The notes: a model not told the origin generated them from the sequence alone. Positions 1-7,667 are shown, counted from the stretch's first letter. The stretch: 9,706 bases of DNA from Polaromonas sp. YR568 (GCA_945871335.1 CAMBWM010000076.1:1-9706), one strand, 5' to 3'. Numbers and translations: made by a program.

Positions 1-201
1 TTCATGAAGCTGCTGGTCGATGAAGCCTCAGACCGCGTGGTCGGCCTGCACATGGTGGGCGCTGAAGCCGGCGAGATCGTGCAGGGCTTTGCCGTGGCCA
101 TGAAAGCCGGCGCCACCAAAGCCGTTTTTGACAGCACCATCGGCATTCACCCGACCGCCGCCGAAGAGTTTGTGACCATGCGCGAGCCCGTTAAAGCCTA
201 A
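1..201 (+). CDS. gor: Glutathione-disulfide reductase, C-terminal fragment (5' end outside window)
   Basis: This is the last 66 codons of a flavoprotein disulfide reductase whose frame is open from base 1, so the gene begins upstream of the window. The enzyme reduces oxidised glutathione with NADPH in the cytoplasm. The visible part is the dimerisation domain: HMVG, then an [16 protein letters not shown] block, then [13 protein letters not shown] near the end. The His (bases 148-150) and the following Glu residues of HPTAAEE match the His-Glu pair that serves as the proton donor/acceptor of the partner subunit's active site in this family. The [19 protein letters not shown] ending favours glutathione reductase over dihydrolipoamide dehydrogenase or mercuric reductase. 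The FAD and NADPH domains cannot be checked. amn follows after 17 nt on the same strand, so the two are probably co-transcribed. Confidence 0.9.
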   Translation, partial: FMKLLVDEASDRVVGLHMVGAEAGEIVQGFAVAMKAGATKAVFDSTIGIHPTAAEEFVTMREPVKA

Positions 202-218
202 AGAGAAAGGCCACCCCC

Positions 219-1727
219 ATGAAAGCCGCCCCTTACCTCCCCGCCTTCATCGCGCCAACGCGCCATACCGACGCCGCCTCAGCGCTGGCCCAGGTTCAAC
301 TGATTTACAACCGGCAAATCGTGCACCTGCGCGACTGCATGCAGCGCTACGTGGCTGGCGAGAGCCTGCCCGGTCGCGTGCGCGCCTGTTACCCCTTTGT
401 GCGCATCCACACCAGCACGGTGGCACGCGCTATTTTGGAAACGCCTGATATTTCGCTGCTGAGCTACGGCTTTGTCGCCGGACCCGGTCACTACGAAACT
501 ACGCTGACTCGGCCCGAGCTCTACGCGAACTACTACCTTGAGCAGTTCAGCTTGCTGCTGCAAAACCACTCGGTAGCGCTGGAGGTGGGCACCAGCACGC
601 AGCCGATCCCGGTGCATTTTTCATTTGCCGAGCGCGACCACATTGAAGGCAGCCTGAGCGCCGAGCGCCGCATGCTGATGCGCGACGCCTTTGACCTGCC
701 CGACCTGACCGCGATGGACGACGGCATTGCCAACGGCACTTACGAGGCGCGCCCCGGCGAGCCGCAGCCGCTGGCGCTGTTCACGGCGGCGCGGGTCGAT
801 TACTCGCTGCAACGCTTGCGCCACTACACCGGCACCTCGCCCGACTGGTTTCAAAACTTTGTGCTGTTCACCAATTACCAGTTCTACATCGATGAATTCG
901 TGCGCCTGGGCCATGAAGAAATGCGGCGCGAGGACAGCCCCTATGTGGCCTTTGTCGAACCGGGCAACGTGGTGACAAGACGCGCCGGTTTGCCAGCCGC
1001 GGCCGGTGACGCCCTCGGCCTGGCACCACCGCGCCTGCCTCAAATGCCCTGCTACCACTTGCTGCGCGCCGACCGCAGCGGCATCACCATGGTCAACATC
1101 GGTGTCGGTCCGGCCAACGCCAAAAACATCACCGACCACGTGGCTGTGCTCAGACCGCACGCGTGGCTGATGCTGGGCCACTGCGCCGGCTTGCGCAGCA
1201 GCCAGCAACTGGGCGACTACGTGCTGGCCCACGGCTATGTGCGCGAAGACCATGTGCTCGACGAAGAGCTGCCCCTGTGGGTGCCGATCCCGGCGCTGGC
1301 CGAGATCCAGATGGCCTTGCAACAAGCCGTCGAAGATGTCACGCATCTGCAAGGGCCCGAGCTCAAACGTATCATGCGCACCGGCACCGTGGCCAGCACC
1401 GACAACCGCAACTGGGAGTTGCTACCAGCCAACCAACCGCAGCGCCGTTTCAGCCAGAGCCGCGCAGTCGCACTCGACATGGAGAGCGCCACGATTGCCG
1501 CCAACGGCTTTCGCTTTCGCGTGCCCTACGGCACCTTGCTGTGCGTGAGCGACAAACCGCTGCACGGCGAGATCAAGCTGCCCGGCATGGCCGACCACTT
1601 TTACCGCGAACGCGTAGACCAACACCTGCGCATCGGCATCCGCGCACTAGAGCTTTTGCGCAGCCAGGGCAGCAGCCAGTTGCACAGCCGCAAACTGCGC
1701 AGTTTTTCAGAGGTGGCGTTTCAGTGA
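219..1727 (+). CDS. amn: AMP nucleosidase
   Basis: A complete 502-residue cytoplasmic enzyme that hydrolyses AMP to adenine and ribose 5-phosphate, helping to set the adenylate pool. The length is close to the E. coli enzyme (about 484). The N-terminal half is the AMP-nucleosidase-specific domain; the C-terminal half (from about residue 285) is a purine-nucleoside-phosphorylase fold. Supporting motifs are IGVGPANAKN (294 on), MLGHCAGLR (318-326), ALDMES (Asp420, Met421, Glu422; the Asp is the expected catalytic acid and Met-Glu binds the ribose) and VSDKPLHGEIK (Asp445). The ATG at 219 is preceded by AGAGAAAGG (202-210) at a normal distance. It sits 17 nt behind the glutathione reductase gene and has no promoter of its own that I can see. 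Its 3' end converges on the dipeptidase gene with a 59-bp gap. No broken motif was found. Confidence 0.95.
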   Translation: MKAAPYLPAFIAPTRHTDAASALAQVQLIYNRQIVHLRDCMQRYVAGESLPGRVRACYPFVRIHTSTVARAILETPDISLLSYGFVAGPGHYETTLTRPELYANYYLEQFSLLLQNHSVALEVGTSTQPIPVHFSFAERDHIEGSLSAERRMLMRDAFDLPDLTAMDDGIANGTYEARPGEPQPLALFTAARVDYSLQRLRHYTGTSPDWFQNFVLFTNYQFYIDEFVRLGHEEMRREDSPYVAFVEPGNVVTRRAGLPAAAGDALGLAPPRLPQMPCYHLLRADRSGITMVNIGVGPANAKNITDHVAVLRPHAWLMLGHCAGLRSSQQLGDYVLAHGYVREDHVLDEELPLWVPIPALAEIQMALQQAVEDVTHLQGPELKRIMRTGTVASTDNRNWELLPANQPQRRFSQSRAVALDMESATIAANGFRFRVPYGTLLCVSDKPLHGEIKLPGMADHFYRERVDQHLRIGIRALELLRSQGSSQLHSRKLRSFSEVAFQ

Positions 1728-1786
1728 GGAAGCTAACTGGTTTGGCGTTTTTTAAGCCCACTGTCTTTGTGTCAACCAGAATTCAA

Positions 1787-2836
1787 CTAACTTGAAGCAG
1801 TGATGGTCATGGCTGTTTTAAGGCAGCGGGCGTAGTTTTCGTATGCGACAGCTTTGAGTGTTTTTTCAGCCATGCCGCGCTTTGCCAAAATTTCAACCAC
1901 TTCGCGAAGATGAGCGAGTTTGTCGATCACCGCACCTTGTGGCAAACCGTCTTCGTCCGTACCAAACATGACATGGTCTGGGCCAAGCAGATCAACCATG
2001 CGGATAATTTCACTGGCGTAGCCGTCTAGCCCACCCCCACCGAACGAAGCGCCAAGCGCCCAAAGGCCGACAGCCCCGCCCCGAGCTGCTATCTTCTTGG
2101 CGTACGCCTCACTCAAACCCCGCGACATGTAACCACCCTGAGTCCAGGGCTGCTCAGATTTGGTAACGAAACTGTGAGACCACACCATGGGCTTGCTGGA
2201 GATCTCCAGCGCATGGTCAATCGATGCGCCGGTGGAGTGCGCCAAGTCAATCAAGATGCCTTTGTTGTTCAGCTCTTTGACCAGTTGCTTACCGAAGTTG
2301 GAAAGTCCGTTATGAACAGGTCGTTCGGTTTGGAGATCGCCAACCGGGTTTTGAACATAGTGCACCAGTTGGACATGTCGCAGGCCCAGCTCGTAAGCCG
2401 ACTGAAGACCGTCCAGGCTCCCTTCCAGGAAATCAGCGCCCTCACTTGTCAGGACCACATAGGGTTCTGAGTTCACTGACTGATCAAAGTCCTTAACCGT
2501 TTTTAAGATCTTCGCGCCGTTGACTGACAAGTAACGGATGGCAGTGCTCATCTGGCGGTCGAAGGATGCTTTTAATTCACCTTTACCAATTGCTCGAGCC
2601 TGCTCGATTCCCCCGGAGCTCACTCGAAGAAAAGGGCCGTCCGGAACGATGGTCCAGGACAGCAGACTCACCCCCGACTCCCTCATCAGCGCGCCCAATG
2701 TCGCTGCAGAGGCTTCATTCTTGCGAAGTAATCCCAAGTGGTTGTGAGCGTCTGCAATCGGAACCCGACTTTGTGAGTTGACCGACCCGAAAAGTGATAG
2801 GCCCGCAGCAGCAAGCAAGACCGTTCTTCTGTTCAT
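1787..2836 (-). CDS. Tat-exported membrane dipeptidase-like protein (peptidase M19 / renal dipeptidase family)
   Basis: A 349-residue metal-dependent hydrolase of the renal dipeptidase (M19) type, predicted to be periplasmic. It starts with a twin-arginine-like signal (MNRRTVLLAAAGLSLFG). Family landmarks are in order: DAHNHL (His31, His33), SEGAD (Glu132, the bridging carboxylate), LVH (His159), IDLAHS (His200), WSHS (His221), SRG (Arg239) and FGTDEDG (Asp294). The classical first motif is His-x-Asp; here it is His-x-His. I chose ATG 2836 because GAGAGG (2847-2852) lies 10 nt upstream and the Arg-Arg pair then sits at residues 3-4; an upstream in-frame TTG at 2854 would overlap that ribosome-binding site. 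It lies 64 nt after tcuB in the same direction, so it may be the last gene of the tcu operon. GC content is visibly lower than that of the neighbours. The substrate is unknown; dipeptide hydrolysis is only the family default. Confidence 0.85.
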   Translation of the reverse strand: MNRRTVLLAAAGLSLFGSVNSQSRVPIADAHNHLGLLRKNEASAATLGALMRESGVSLLSWTIVPDGPFLRVSSGGIEQARAIGKGELKASFDRQMSTAIRYLSVNGAKILKTVKDFDQSVNSEPYVVLTSEGADFLEGSLDGLQSAYELGLRHVQLVHYVQNPVGDLQTERPVHNGLSNFGKQLVKELNNKGILIDLAHSTGASIDHALEISSKPMVWSHSFVTKSEQPWTQGGYMSRGLSEAYAKKIAARGGAVGLWALGASFGGGGLDGYASEIIRMVDLLGPDHVMFGTDEDGLPQGAVIDKLAHLREVVEILAKRGMAEKTLKAVAYENYARCLKTAMTITASS

Positions 2837-2900
2837 TGTGGTTCTACCTCTCAATGCTTGTACGCGGTATGGTCTGCTTGGATGGATCCCCGTTTAGGCT

Positions 2901-4094
2901 TCAAGCCTCGGGCAAAGCCAGTTGGGTGGGCTGGCGTTTTTCGATGGTGAACTTGAGCAGCGCGGCGCCGCGGAAAATGCCATGCGCAAACTTGCCGTAG
3001 GGTAGCGAGACAAATAAGGCCATCACCGTGCCCAAGTGCACCGCCAGCAACACGGCCATGGCGGCGCTGTCGCGCCAGACCAGCAGGGCCAGGCCCGTCA
3101 GGCTGATGAGGAACAGCAAGGCGATGAAACCGCGGTCCATGGGTTTTTGCTCGGCGTCGCCGTGGCTGGCGTGGCGGCGCAGGTTGAGCCACAGCAAGCC
3201 GGCCGGCCCAATCAGCAAGCCAATGCCGCCCACCGTGCCCAAGATCACGGGCAAGCTGGTGTAGCCATAAGGCGCTTGCCAGTTGAACAGGTAGTGGTAC
3301 AGCGTGGCCACCGAGGTGGAGGCAAAGCACAGCATGAAACCGTAAAAGGTCAGGTGGTGAAAGCGCCGGCGCCACAGCGTAGGCGCATCGTCGCCGTTGG
3401 GGCAGCCTTCGATGGGCTGGTCGGCGCTAGCCTGGTTGGCACCGTCCAGGTACTTCAGGCGCAGTGCGGCTGAAGTCGCTTCGATTGCAGCCTCACCCAG
3501 TGCATTGGAGGCTGTAGCGGGCGTCACATCACGCCAGAAGCGGCTCACGCCCAGAGACAGCGCCAGCACTGCAAACAAAAAGATGGGCGCGAACATCAGC
3601 ACCATCAGATTGTGCGGAAAGATCGCGTAAAAATTGCCCGCCAGCGGCGCGTTCCACAGCGTGCCATTCACCCCAACAGCCAGTACCAGAAAAAACGCCA
3701 AAGCCGCGGCCAGCGCTAAGCTGATCATGAGGCCCTGGCGCTGGTACAGCGCTCCCAGCGCCGGTGGCCAGGCGTAGTCGGCGTAGGTCTGCACGCGCAC
3801 TTTCGCCATGGCCTGCGGCACATTGATGGCGAACTCGTGGGGCGGGGCGTACTGGCACGCGTGGTAGCAGGCACCGCAGTTGTGGCACAGATTGGCCAGG
3901 TAATGAATGTCGGCCTTGCCAAATTCCAGGTGCCGCGTCATGGCAGGGAACACCGCGCAAAAGCCTTCGCAGTAACGGCAGGCGTTGCAGATCTGCATTT
4001 GCCTGGCGACTTCGGCCTCGTTCGCAGTCAGTTCGGGCAAGGCGCCGGATGCCAGGGCCACGGCCTCGCGGGTCAGGGCTTCAAGCTGCTGCAT
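2901..4094 (-). CDS. tcuB: Tricarballylate utilisation protein TcuB (Fe-S, membrane electron carrier)
   Basis: A complete 397-residue membrane protein of the TcuB/CitB family. In Salmonella, TcuB reoxidises the FADH2 of TcuA and hands the electrons to the membrane electron-transport chain. The N-terminal part carries two [4Fe-4S] cysteine sets: Cys36, 39, 42, 46 (followed by a Pro at 50) and Cys70, 73, 76, 80. The rest has about six hydrophobic spans, near residues 122-142, 163-183, 248-268, 281-303, 323-340 and 346-364. Histidines in or beside the spans (246, 247, 267, 353) could ligate haem, but this is inference. The ATG at 4094 lies inside the 3' end of tcuA (14-nt overlap), and a strong GGAAGG stands 5 nt upstream, so translation is probably coupled to tcuA. 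Both clusters and all spans look intact. Confidence 0.93.
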   Translation of the reverse strand: MQQLEALTREAVALASGALPELTANEAEVARQMQICNACRYCEGFCAVFPAMTRHLEFGKADIHYLANLCHNCGACYHACQYAPPHEFAINVPQAMAKVRVQTYADYAWPPALGALYQRQGLMISLALAAALAFFLVLAVGVNGTLWNAPLAGNFYAIFPHNLMVLMFAPIFLFAVLALSLGVSRFWRDVTPATASNALGEAAIEATSAALRLKYLDGANQASADQPIEGCPNGDDAPTLWRRRFHHLTFYGFMLCFASTSVATLYHYLFNWQAPYGYTSLPVILGTVGGIGLLIGPAGLLWLNLRRHASHGDAEQKPMDRGFIALLFLISLTGLALLVWRDSAAMAVLLAVHLGTVMALFVSLPYGKFAHGIFRGAALLKFTIEKRQPTQLALPEA

Positions 4095-5511
4095 GGCTGC
4101 CTTCCATCAAATTTTTCAGGCTGTGTGCGGCCTTGGCGGCCTGCACGCCTGCGATGCGGCCGAAGGCTGTACCTATCGTCATGCCGACGCCGGCGGTGTA
4201 ACCCTTGCCCAGCACATTACCGGCCATGAGTTCGCCCGCGGCAAAAAGATTGGGGCTAGGTCGATCGTCAAAACGCACGGCGGTGGTCTCGTCGACCTTC
4301 ATGCCCAGGTAGGTGAAGGTGATACCGGGCTTGAGCGCGTAGCCGTAAAACGGCGCTGTATCGATGGGCCGCGCCCAGTGCGTCTTGGCTGGACTCAGGC
4401 CTTCGGTGTGGCAGTCGTCGAGCACAGCATGGTCAAAGCTGCCAATCCGGCAAGCCGCGTTGTAGTCTTGCACGGTCTTGACAAAGGCTTGTTCATCCAG
4501 CCCGAGTTGGCGCGCCAGTTGCTCCAGTGTGTCGGCTTTTTCGCCGGGAAACACGGGCGGCATGAAGCGGCCCACAGCCTTGGCGTCGATGATCGAAAAC
4601 CCGCGCTGACCGGGTTGCTGGGCCACCAACCGGCCCCAGATGGCGTAGCGCTTGGGCCAGAAGTCCTCCCCCTCGTCATAAAAGCGCTGCGCCTGCTGGT
4701 TCACCACGATGCCCAGCGAAACGCAATCGACCCGCGTGCAAATGCCGCCGTCGTACAGCGGTGCGCGCGCGTCAATCGCCACACAGTGGCTCTGGTCGGG
4801 CGCGCCTATGGTGTCGGCGCCATGCGCCATCAGGTCCTTGAGCAGCACGCCCATATTGAAGCGAGTACCACGGATAGCGAAGTTGTCGGCTGGCCACTCA
4901 CCAGCCTCGTTCTGGCCCCAGGCCTCGCGCAGCCACTCGCGGTTGGACTCGAAGCCGCCGCTGGCCACCACGCAGGCGCGCGCCTCGGTGCGCTGAGCGC
5001 CGGCCGGGCCATTGACGTGCGCTGCGACGAAGCGGCCGGCATCAAGCTCAAGCCGCTCGACTTCAGCCTCGTAACGCACCTCGATGCCCAGTTGTTCTGC
5101 GCTGCGGTAGTAGGCGTTCATCAGTGCCTTGCCACCGCCCATGAAAAACGCATTGGTGCGCGACAACTGCAACGTGCCCGACAGCGAGGGTTGAAAGCGC
5201 ACGCCGTGGCGGCGCATCCAGTCTCGGCAACTCGATGACTCGCGGATCGCCAGGCGCGCCATGCTTTCGGTGGTCAGCCCGCCTGTGACCTTGAGCAGGT
5301 CTTGCCAGAACTCCTCTTCAGGGTAGGCCTCGGTCAGGACGTCTTGCGGCGCATCATGCATGCAGCGCAGGTTGCGCGTGTGCACCGAGTTGCCGCCGCG
5401 CCATTGCCGCGGCGCCGACTCGAGCACCAGCACGCTGGCGCCGGCTTCGCGCGCCATCAGAGCCGCGCACAAGGCAGCATTGCCGCCGCCGATCACCAGA
5501 ACATCCAGCAT
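4081..5511 (-). CDS. tcuA: FAD-dependent tricarballylate dehydrogenase TcuA
   Basis: A complete 476-residue flavoprotein related to fumarate reductase and succinate dehydrogenase flavoproteins. The reaction known for TcuA is oxidation of tricarballylate to cis-aconitate, which then enters the citric acid cycle. The FAD-binding Rossmann motif is at the extreme N terminus (VIGGGNAAL, glycines 8-10) followed by LVLES, where the Glu should contact the FAD ribose. The C terminus has the second FAD contact region ([21 protein letters not shown]). No Tat signal is present, so it is expected to act at the cytoplasmic face with TcuB. The ATG at 5511 is preceded by AAAGGG (5520-5525) with 8 nt spacing. 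The gene is 61 nt downstream of the binding-protein gene and overlaps tcuB by 14 nt. A related 3-ketosteroid or fumarate-type dehydrogenase is the alternative, but the tcuB partner argues strongly for TcuA. Confidence 0.93.
   Translation of the reverse strand: MLDVLVIGGGNAALCAALMAREAGASVLVLESAPRQWRGGNSVHTRNLRCMHDAPQDVLTEAYPEEEFWQDLLKVTGGLTTESMARLAIRESSSCRDWMRRHGVRFQPSLSGTLQLSRTNAFFMGGGKALMNAYYRSAEQLGIEVRYEAEVERLELDAGRFVAAHVNGPAGAQRTEARACVVASGGFESNREWLREAWGQNEAGEWPADNFAIRGTRFNMGVLLKDLMAHGADTIGAPDQSHCVAIDARAPLYDGGICTRVDCVSLGIVVNQQAQRFYDEGEDFWPKRYAIWGRLVAQQPGQRGFSIIDAKAVGRFMPPVFPGEKADTLEQLARQLGLDEQAFVKTVQDYNAACRIGSFDHAVLDDCHTEGLSPAKTHWARPIDTAPFYGYALKPGITFTYLGMKVDETTAVRFDDRPSPNLFAAGELMAGNVLGKGYTAGVGMTIGTAFGRIAGVQAAKAAHSLKNLMEGSHAAA
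4100..4105 (-). promoter_or_regulatory. Ribosome-binding site of tcuB inside tcuA
   Basis: GGAAGG on the - strand lies 5 nt before the tcuB ATG (4094) and is inside the last codons of tcuA. It supports a genuine overlapping start and coupled translation of dehydrogenase and electron carrier. Confidence 0.75.
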
Positions 5512-5519
5512 TCACCAAA

Positions 5520-5525
5520 CCCTTT
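5520..5525 (-). promoter_or_regulatory. Ribosome-binding site of tcuA
   Basis: AAAGGG on the - strand, within an A-rich run, lies 8 nt before the tcuA ATG (5511). It fixes that start, which is also the one that places the FAD motif at the N terminus, as the family expects. Confidence 0.7.
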
Positions 5526-5533
5526 TTTTAAAA

Positions 5534-5572
5534 TCAATCTGCGCGGATTTACGCCCGCTTGACGATGTCGCT
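5534..5572 (-). other. Untranslated remnant of the binding protein's C-terminal tail
   Basis: Read in the same frame after the TGA at 5573-5575, the - strand gives SDIVKRA, then TAA (5549-5551), then IRAD, then TGA (5534-5536). Bug proteins typically end with a pattern like W-x-x-[IV]-V-K-x-A-N-I-+-x-D, so the two stops fall where Trp and Asn are usual. The sense codons between them are otherwise conserved, which argues for recent loss or for sequencing error rather than chance. The family consensus is from memory, not from an alignment. Confidence 0.6.
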
Positions 5573-6523
5573 TCAAACCTTCTGCTCTTCGACAATGAAA
5601 GAAGCGAACTCGCTGGCAGGTCCGCCGCCAGCGATGGCGTTGTCGGTGGCAAAGCGCGCAGTGACGGCCGAAGAATTCAAGGCCTTGAGCGACTCTTCCT
5701 GCAAAAGCTTGACCACGTCGGCCGGCGTACCAGCGGGCGCCAGAATGCCGTACCACTGCGACGTTTCGAAATTCTTGAAACCCAGCTCAGCGACAGTCGG
5801 CACATCCGGCAAGGTAGAAATGCGCTGCGAGGTACCCACCGCAATGGCGCGCAACTTACCACTGCGAATGTAAGGACCCAGCGCCGGCAATCCGGCCGAC
5901 GAGGCCTGCGTGCGACCGGCCAGCAAGTCCGTGAGCTGGGGGCCGGTGCCGCGGTAAGGAATGTGCGTGATGAACATACCGGTGACCAACTTGAGGTACT
6001 CCATGGCCAGGTGGCCGGCGCTGGCATTGCCCGCAGAGCCGTAATTGAGCATGCCCGGATTTTTCTTTGCGTAGGCCACGAACTCTTTGAAGTTGGTCGC
6101 CGGCACGTCCGGGTGAATCACAAATACATTGGGCACTTTGGCCAGCAGCGTCACGGGCATGAAGTCTTTGTTGACGTCATAGGGCTGGCTTTTCAGCATG
6201 TAGGGGTTCACGGCCAGCGTGCCCACATGACCCAGGATGATGGTGTGACCGTCCGGCGTAGCTTTGGCAACGTCTTGCATGGCCGTGACACCGGCGCCGC
6301 CTGGCTTGTTTTCAACGAAGACCGACTGGCCGAATTGCTTGCTCAATTCAGCAGCCACCGATCGCGCCACGATCTCCGACGTCCCACCCGGGGCAAAAGG
6401 CACCACAAAGCGAATCGCTTTGGAAGGCCAGGCCGACTGGCCAATGGCGGGCAGGGCCAAAGTGGCAGCGCCAGCGCCGGCGGCTTGCAGCACAGTGCGG
6501 CGGGACAATAAAGAAATGCTCAT
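5573..6523 (-). CDS. Bug/TctC-family periplasmic substrate-binding protein, C terminus shortened by in-frame stops
   Basis: A 316-residue periplasmic binding protein of the tripartite tricarboxylate transporter (Bug/TctC) family, here probably for tricarballylate or a related tricarboxylate because it leads into tcuA-tcuB. It has a twin-arginine-like signal (LSRRTVLQAAGAG, Arg8-Arg9). Family landmarks are IRFVVPFAPGGTSEIVAR (37-54; the usual Asp after PGG is replaced by Ser-Glu), KATPDGHTI, HIPYRGTGPQLTDLLAG, LPDVPTVAELG and WYGILAPAGTP. It ends at EEQKV with TGA, about 12 residues earlier than the family norm. The missing tail is still readable in the same frame beyond that stop, so the protein seems to have lost its last helix. 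The ATG at 6523 has only a weak GAAGA five nt upstream. No TctA or TctB gene is nearby. The family is confident; the ligand is inferred. Confidence 0.88.
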   Translation of the reverse strand: MSISLLSRRTVLQAAGAGAATLALPAIGQSAWPSKAIRFVVPFAPGGTSEIVARSVAAELSKQFGQSVFVENKPGGAGVTAMQDVAKATPDGHTIILGHVGTLAVNPYMLKSQPYDVNKDFMPVTLLAKVPNVFVIHPDVPATNFKEFVAYAKKNPGMLNYGSAGNASAGHLAMEYLKLVTGMFITHIPYRGTGPQLTDLLAGRTQASSAGLPALGPYIRSGKLRAIAVGTSQRISTLPDVPTVAELGFKNFETSQWYGILAPAGTPADVVKLLQEESLKALNSSAVTARFATDNAIAGGGPASEFASFIVEEQKV

Positions 6524-6578
6524 GAAAATCTTCGGATAGTTATAAACAATGCAATAGGTCGGCTTATGTAGCTGGGCT

Positions 6579-6704
6579 TCACACCTCAGGGCGGTGCTGG
6601 CGCTTGCATTGGCTGATTATCCATTGGGCCAAGAACATACCGGCAACAAATATAAAGCCAGTCAGGGCGGCCCGGCAAGCAGGCGCAAGGCATGGGGCTA
6701 TCAC
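6579..6704 (-). other. Possible small hydrophobic ORF or coding remnant in the tcu leader
   Basis: A 41-codon frame from GTG 6704 to TGA 6579 contains a strongly hydrophobic stretch, LTGFIFVAGMFLAQWIISQ, followed by a basic tail (CKRQHR). That is the look of a single membrane-spanning peptide. An internal ATG at 6638 would give a 19-residue peptide beginning a few bases after the predicted transcription start. I see no ribosome-binding site for either start and do not recognise the family; it may be a remnant of a lost transporter gene or chance. Confidence 0.2.
6649..6678 (-). promoter_or_regulatory. Predicted sigma70-type promoter of the tcu operon
   Basis: On the - strand TTGCCG (6673-6678) and TATATT (6649-6654) are separated by 18 nt, giving a weak -35 and a good -10 element, as is common for activator-dependent promoters. 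Transcription would start near 6642 and leave a leader of about 118 nt before the binding-protein ATG. The 208-bp gap 6524-6731 holds this promoter, the dyad at 6700-6714 and a short hydrophobic reading frame. Confidence 0.4.
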
Positions 6705-6714
6705 GCAAAGTGAT
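6700..6714. promoter_or_regulatory. Predicted LysR-type (TcuR) binding site, T-N11-A dyad
   Basis: ATCAC-GCAAA-GTGAT is a perfect 5-bp dyad with a 5-nt centre, and its T (6701) and A (6713) are separated by exactly 11 nt, the LysR-type consensus. It sits 17 bp past the end of tcuR and is centred near -65 relative to the start predicted for the tcu promoter. Binding by TcuR is inferred from this geometry. Confidence 0.5.
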
Positions 6715-6731
6715 GGCTCGGGCGCACTGCT

Positions 6732-7667
6732 TCAGGCTCGCGTCTCGCCCGTCAACCGGGCGCCGACCCAGCGGCCCGAGCGCACAGCATCGCGCGTGCA
6801 ATCGGCCAGCACCACGCGCGCAGCCAGCGCCGTCGGCGACAGCTCGTCGTCCGACAGGCTGCACAGCGCGCTGGCACGCAAAGCCAGCGCATCGCCCAGC
6901 TCAGTAAGTACAAAGCGCTGATCGGCATCAGCGTAGCGCGCCACCGCCGCCCAGGGCTGCTGCGTGCAGCCCAAGCCGCTGTCCACAGAATCCATCAGCA
7001 TGGCCAGCGAATCGATTTCGGCGATCACAGTGGGCTTGAACTTAGCACGCGTAAAAGCACTCTCCAGCGTGCTGCGCAAGCCATGCAAACCAGTTGGCAA
7101 AATCAGCGGCAAACCGGCTAGTTGCGCTACGCTCAAACGCTTGCGGGCAGGACTTGTTGCTGCGCGCCGCGACTCGATCAAAAACAGTTTTTCCTCGAGC
7201 AGCGGCATCACGCTCAAGCGCCGGCCGGCCTGGCTGTCGAACAGCATGGCCAAGTCCAACTGGCGGGCGTTGAGCATGGCCGTCAGGTGGCCCGACAGGC
7301 TTTCGACCACGTGCAGGCGTACATCGGGGTAACGCTCGCGCATGGCGCGCAGCAGCGGCAGGCCCAGCACGGCGGCGGTGGTCGGCGCCATGCCCACGCT
7401 GACGCTGCCGGTCAAACGTGCCTGCTGGGCCGCGCGCACGGCTTGGTCGGCGTGGCGCAGCACTAACTGCGCCTCATGAAAAAATGCCAGCCCGGCTTCG
7501 GTGGGCGTCACACCCTTGGGGCTGCGTTGCAACAAGCGGGTCGAGAGTTCACTTTCAAGCCGGCTGATTTGCTGGCTCAGCGCCGACTGCACCAGCTCGA
7601 GATCTTGCGCAGCGCCGCTGATGCTGCCCAGCTCGACAATGCGGACAAAGTAGCGCAGTTGGCGCAG
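6732..7667 (-). CDS. tcuR: LysR-family regulator of the tcu cluster (TcuR-like), start codon problematic
   Basis: A LysR-type transcription factor of 311 residues if read from CTG at 7667. The N terminus is a clear LysR winged helix-turn-helix: LRQLRYFVRIVELGSISGAA, then VQSALSQQISRLESEL and LLQRSPKGVTPTEAGL. A co-inducer-binding domain follows. TcuR of Salmonella is a LysR-type activator placed directly before its tcu genes, as here, so that assignment rests on context plus family. No ATG, GTG or TTG gives the full helix-turn-helix: the expected start (GTG 7671-7673) is followed at once by TAA (7668-7670), and the first in-frame ATG/GTG/TTG start inside (GTG 7592) would remove 25 residues of the DNA-binding domain. 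AAGG (7673-7676) lies 5 nt before the CTG. The gene begins 7 nt after the purT stop, so it may be read from the purT transcript. It may be a pseudogene if CTG is not used. Confidence 0.8.
   Translation of the reverse strand: MRQLRYFVRIVELGSISGAAQDLELVQSALSQQISRLESELSTRLLQRSPKGVTPTEAGLAFFHEAQLVLRHADQAVRAAQQARLTGSVSVGMAPTTAAVLGLPLLRAMRERYPDVRLHVVESLSGHLTAMLNARQLDLAMLFDSQAGRRLSVMPLLEEKLFLIESRRAATSPARKRLSVAQLAGLPLILPTGLHGLRSTLESAFTRAKFKPTVIAEIDSLAMLMDSVDSGLGCTQQPWAAVARYADADQRFVLTELGDALALRASALCSLSDDELSPTALAARVVLADCTRDAVRSGRWVGARLTGETRA

Noticed and set aside
621..1352. A 243-codon - strand open frame inside amn
   Set aside because: It is the shadow of the amn codons; its composition is Gln/His/Val rich and it has no start signal.
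1728..1786. Possible terminator between amn and the dipeptidase gene
   Set aside because: CTGGTT (1737-1742) and AACCAG (1774-1779) pair over only 6 bp with a loop of about 31 nt, and the T run at 1748-1753 is not placed after a stem. Not a convincing intrinsic terminator.
2837..2854. TTG at 2854 as start of the dipeptidase gene
   Set aside because: It overlaps the GAGAGG that serves ATG 2836, and would add six residues before the twin-arginine signal.
2896..2908. Palindrome AGGCTT-C-AAGCCT at the tcuB stop codon
   Set aside because: The stem is short, the loop would be too tight and no T run follows; it is probably chance at a coding end.
3985..5238. A 417-codon + strand open frame across tcuA/tcuB
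   Set aside because: It is antisense to tcuA and tcuB, whose motifs are clear; it shows no domain of its own and is a by-product of high GC.
5360..6511. A 383-codon + strand open frame across the binding-protein gene
   Set aside because: It is antisense to a well-supported Bug protein and part of tcuA, rich in His/Arg/Gly, without recognisable motifs.
6535..6552. AT-rich TATAAC element just before the binding-protein ATG
   Set aside because: No -35 at a usable distance; the TTGCCG-N18-TATATT pair with the LysR dyad is the better promoter.
6609..6632. Inverted repeat TTGGC-N14-GCCAA in the tcu leader
   Set aside because: Short arms and wide spacing; it lies downstream of the predicted transcription start and has no LysR T-N11-A form.
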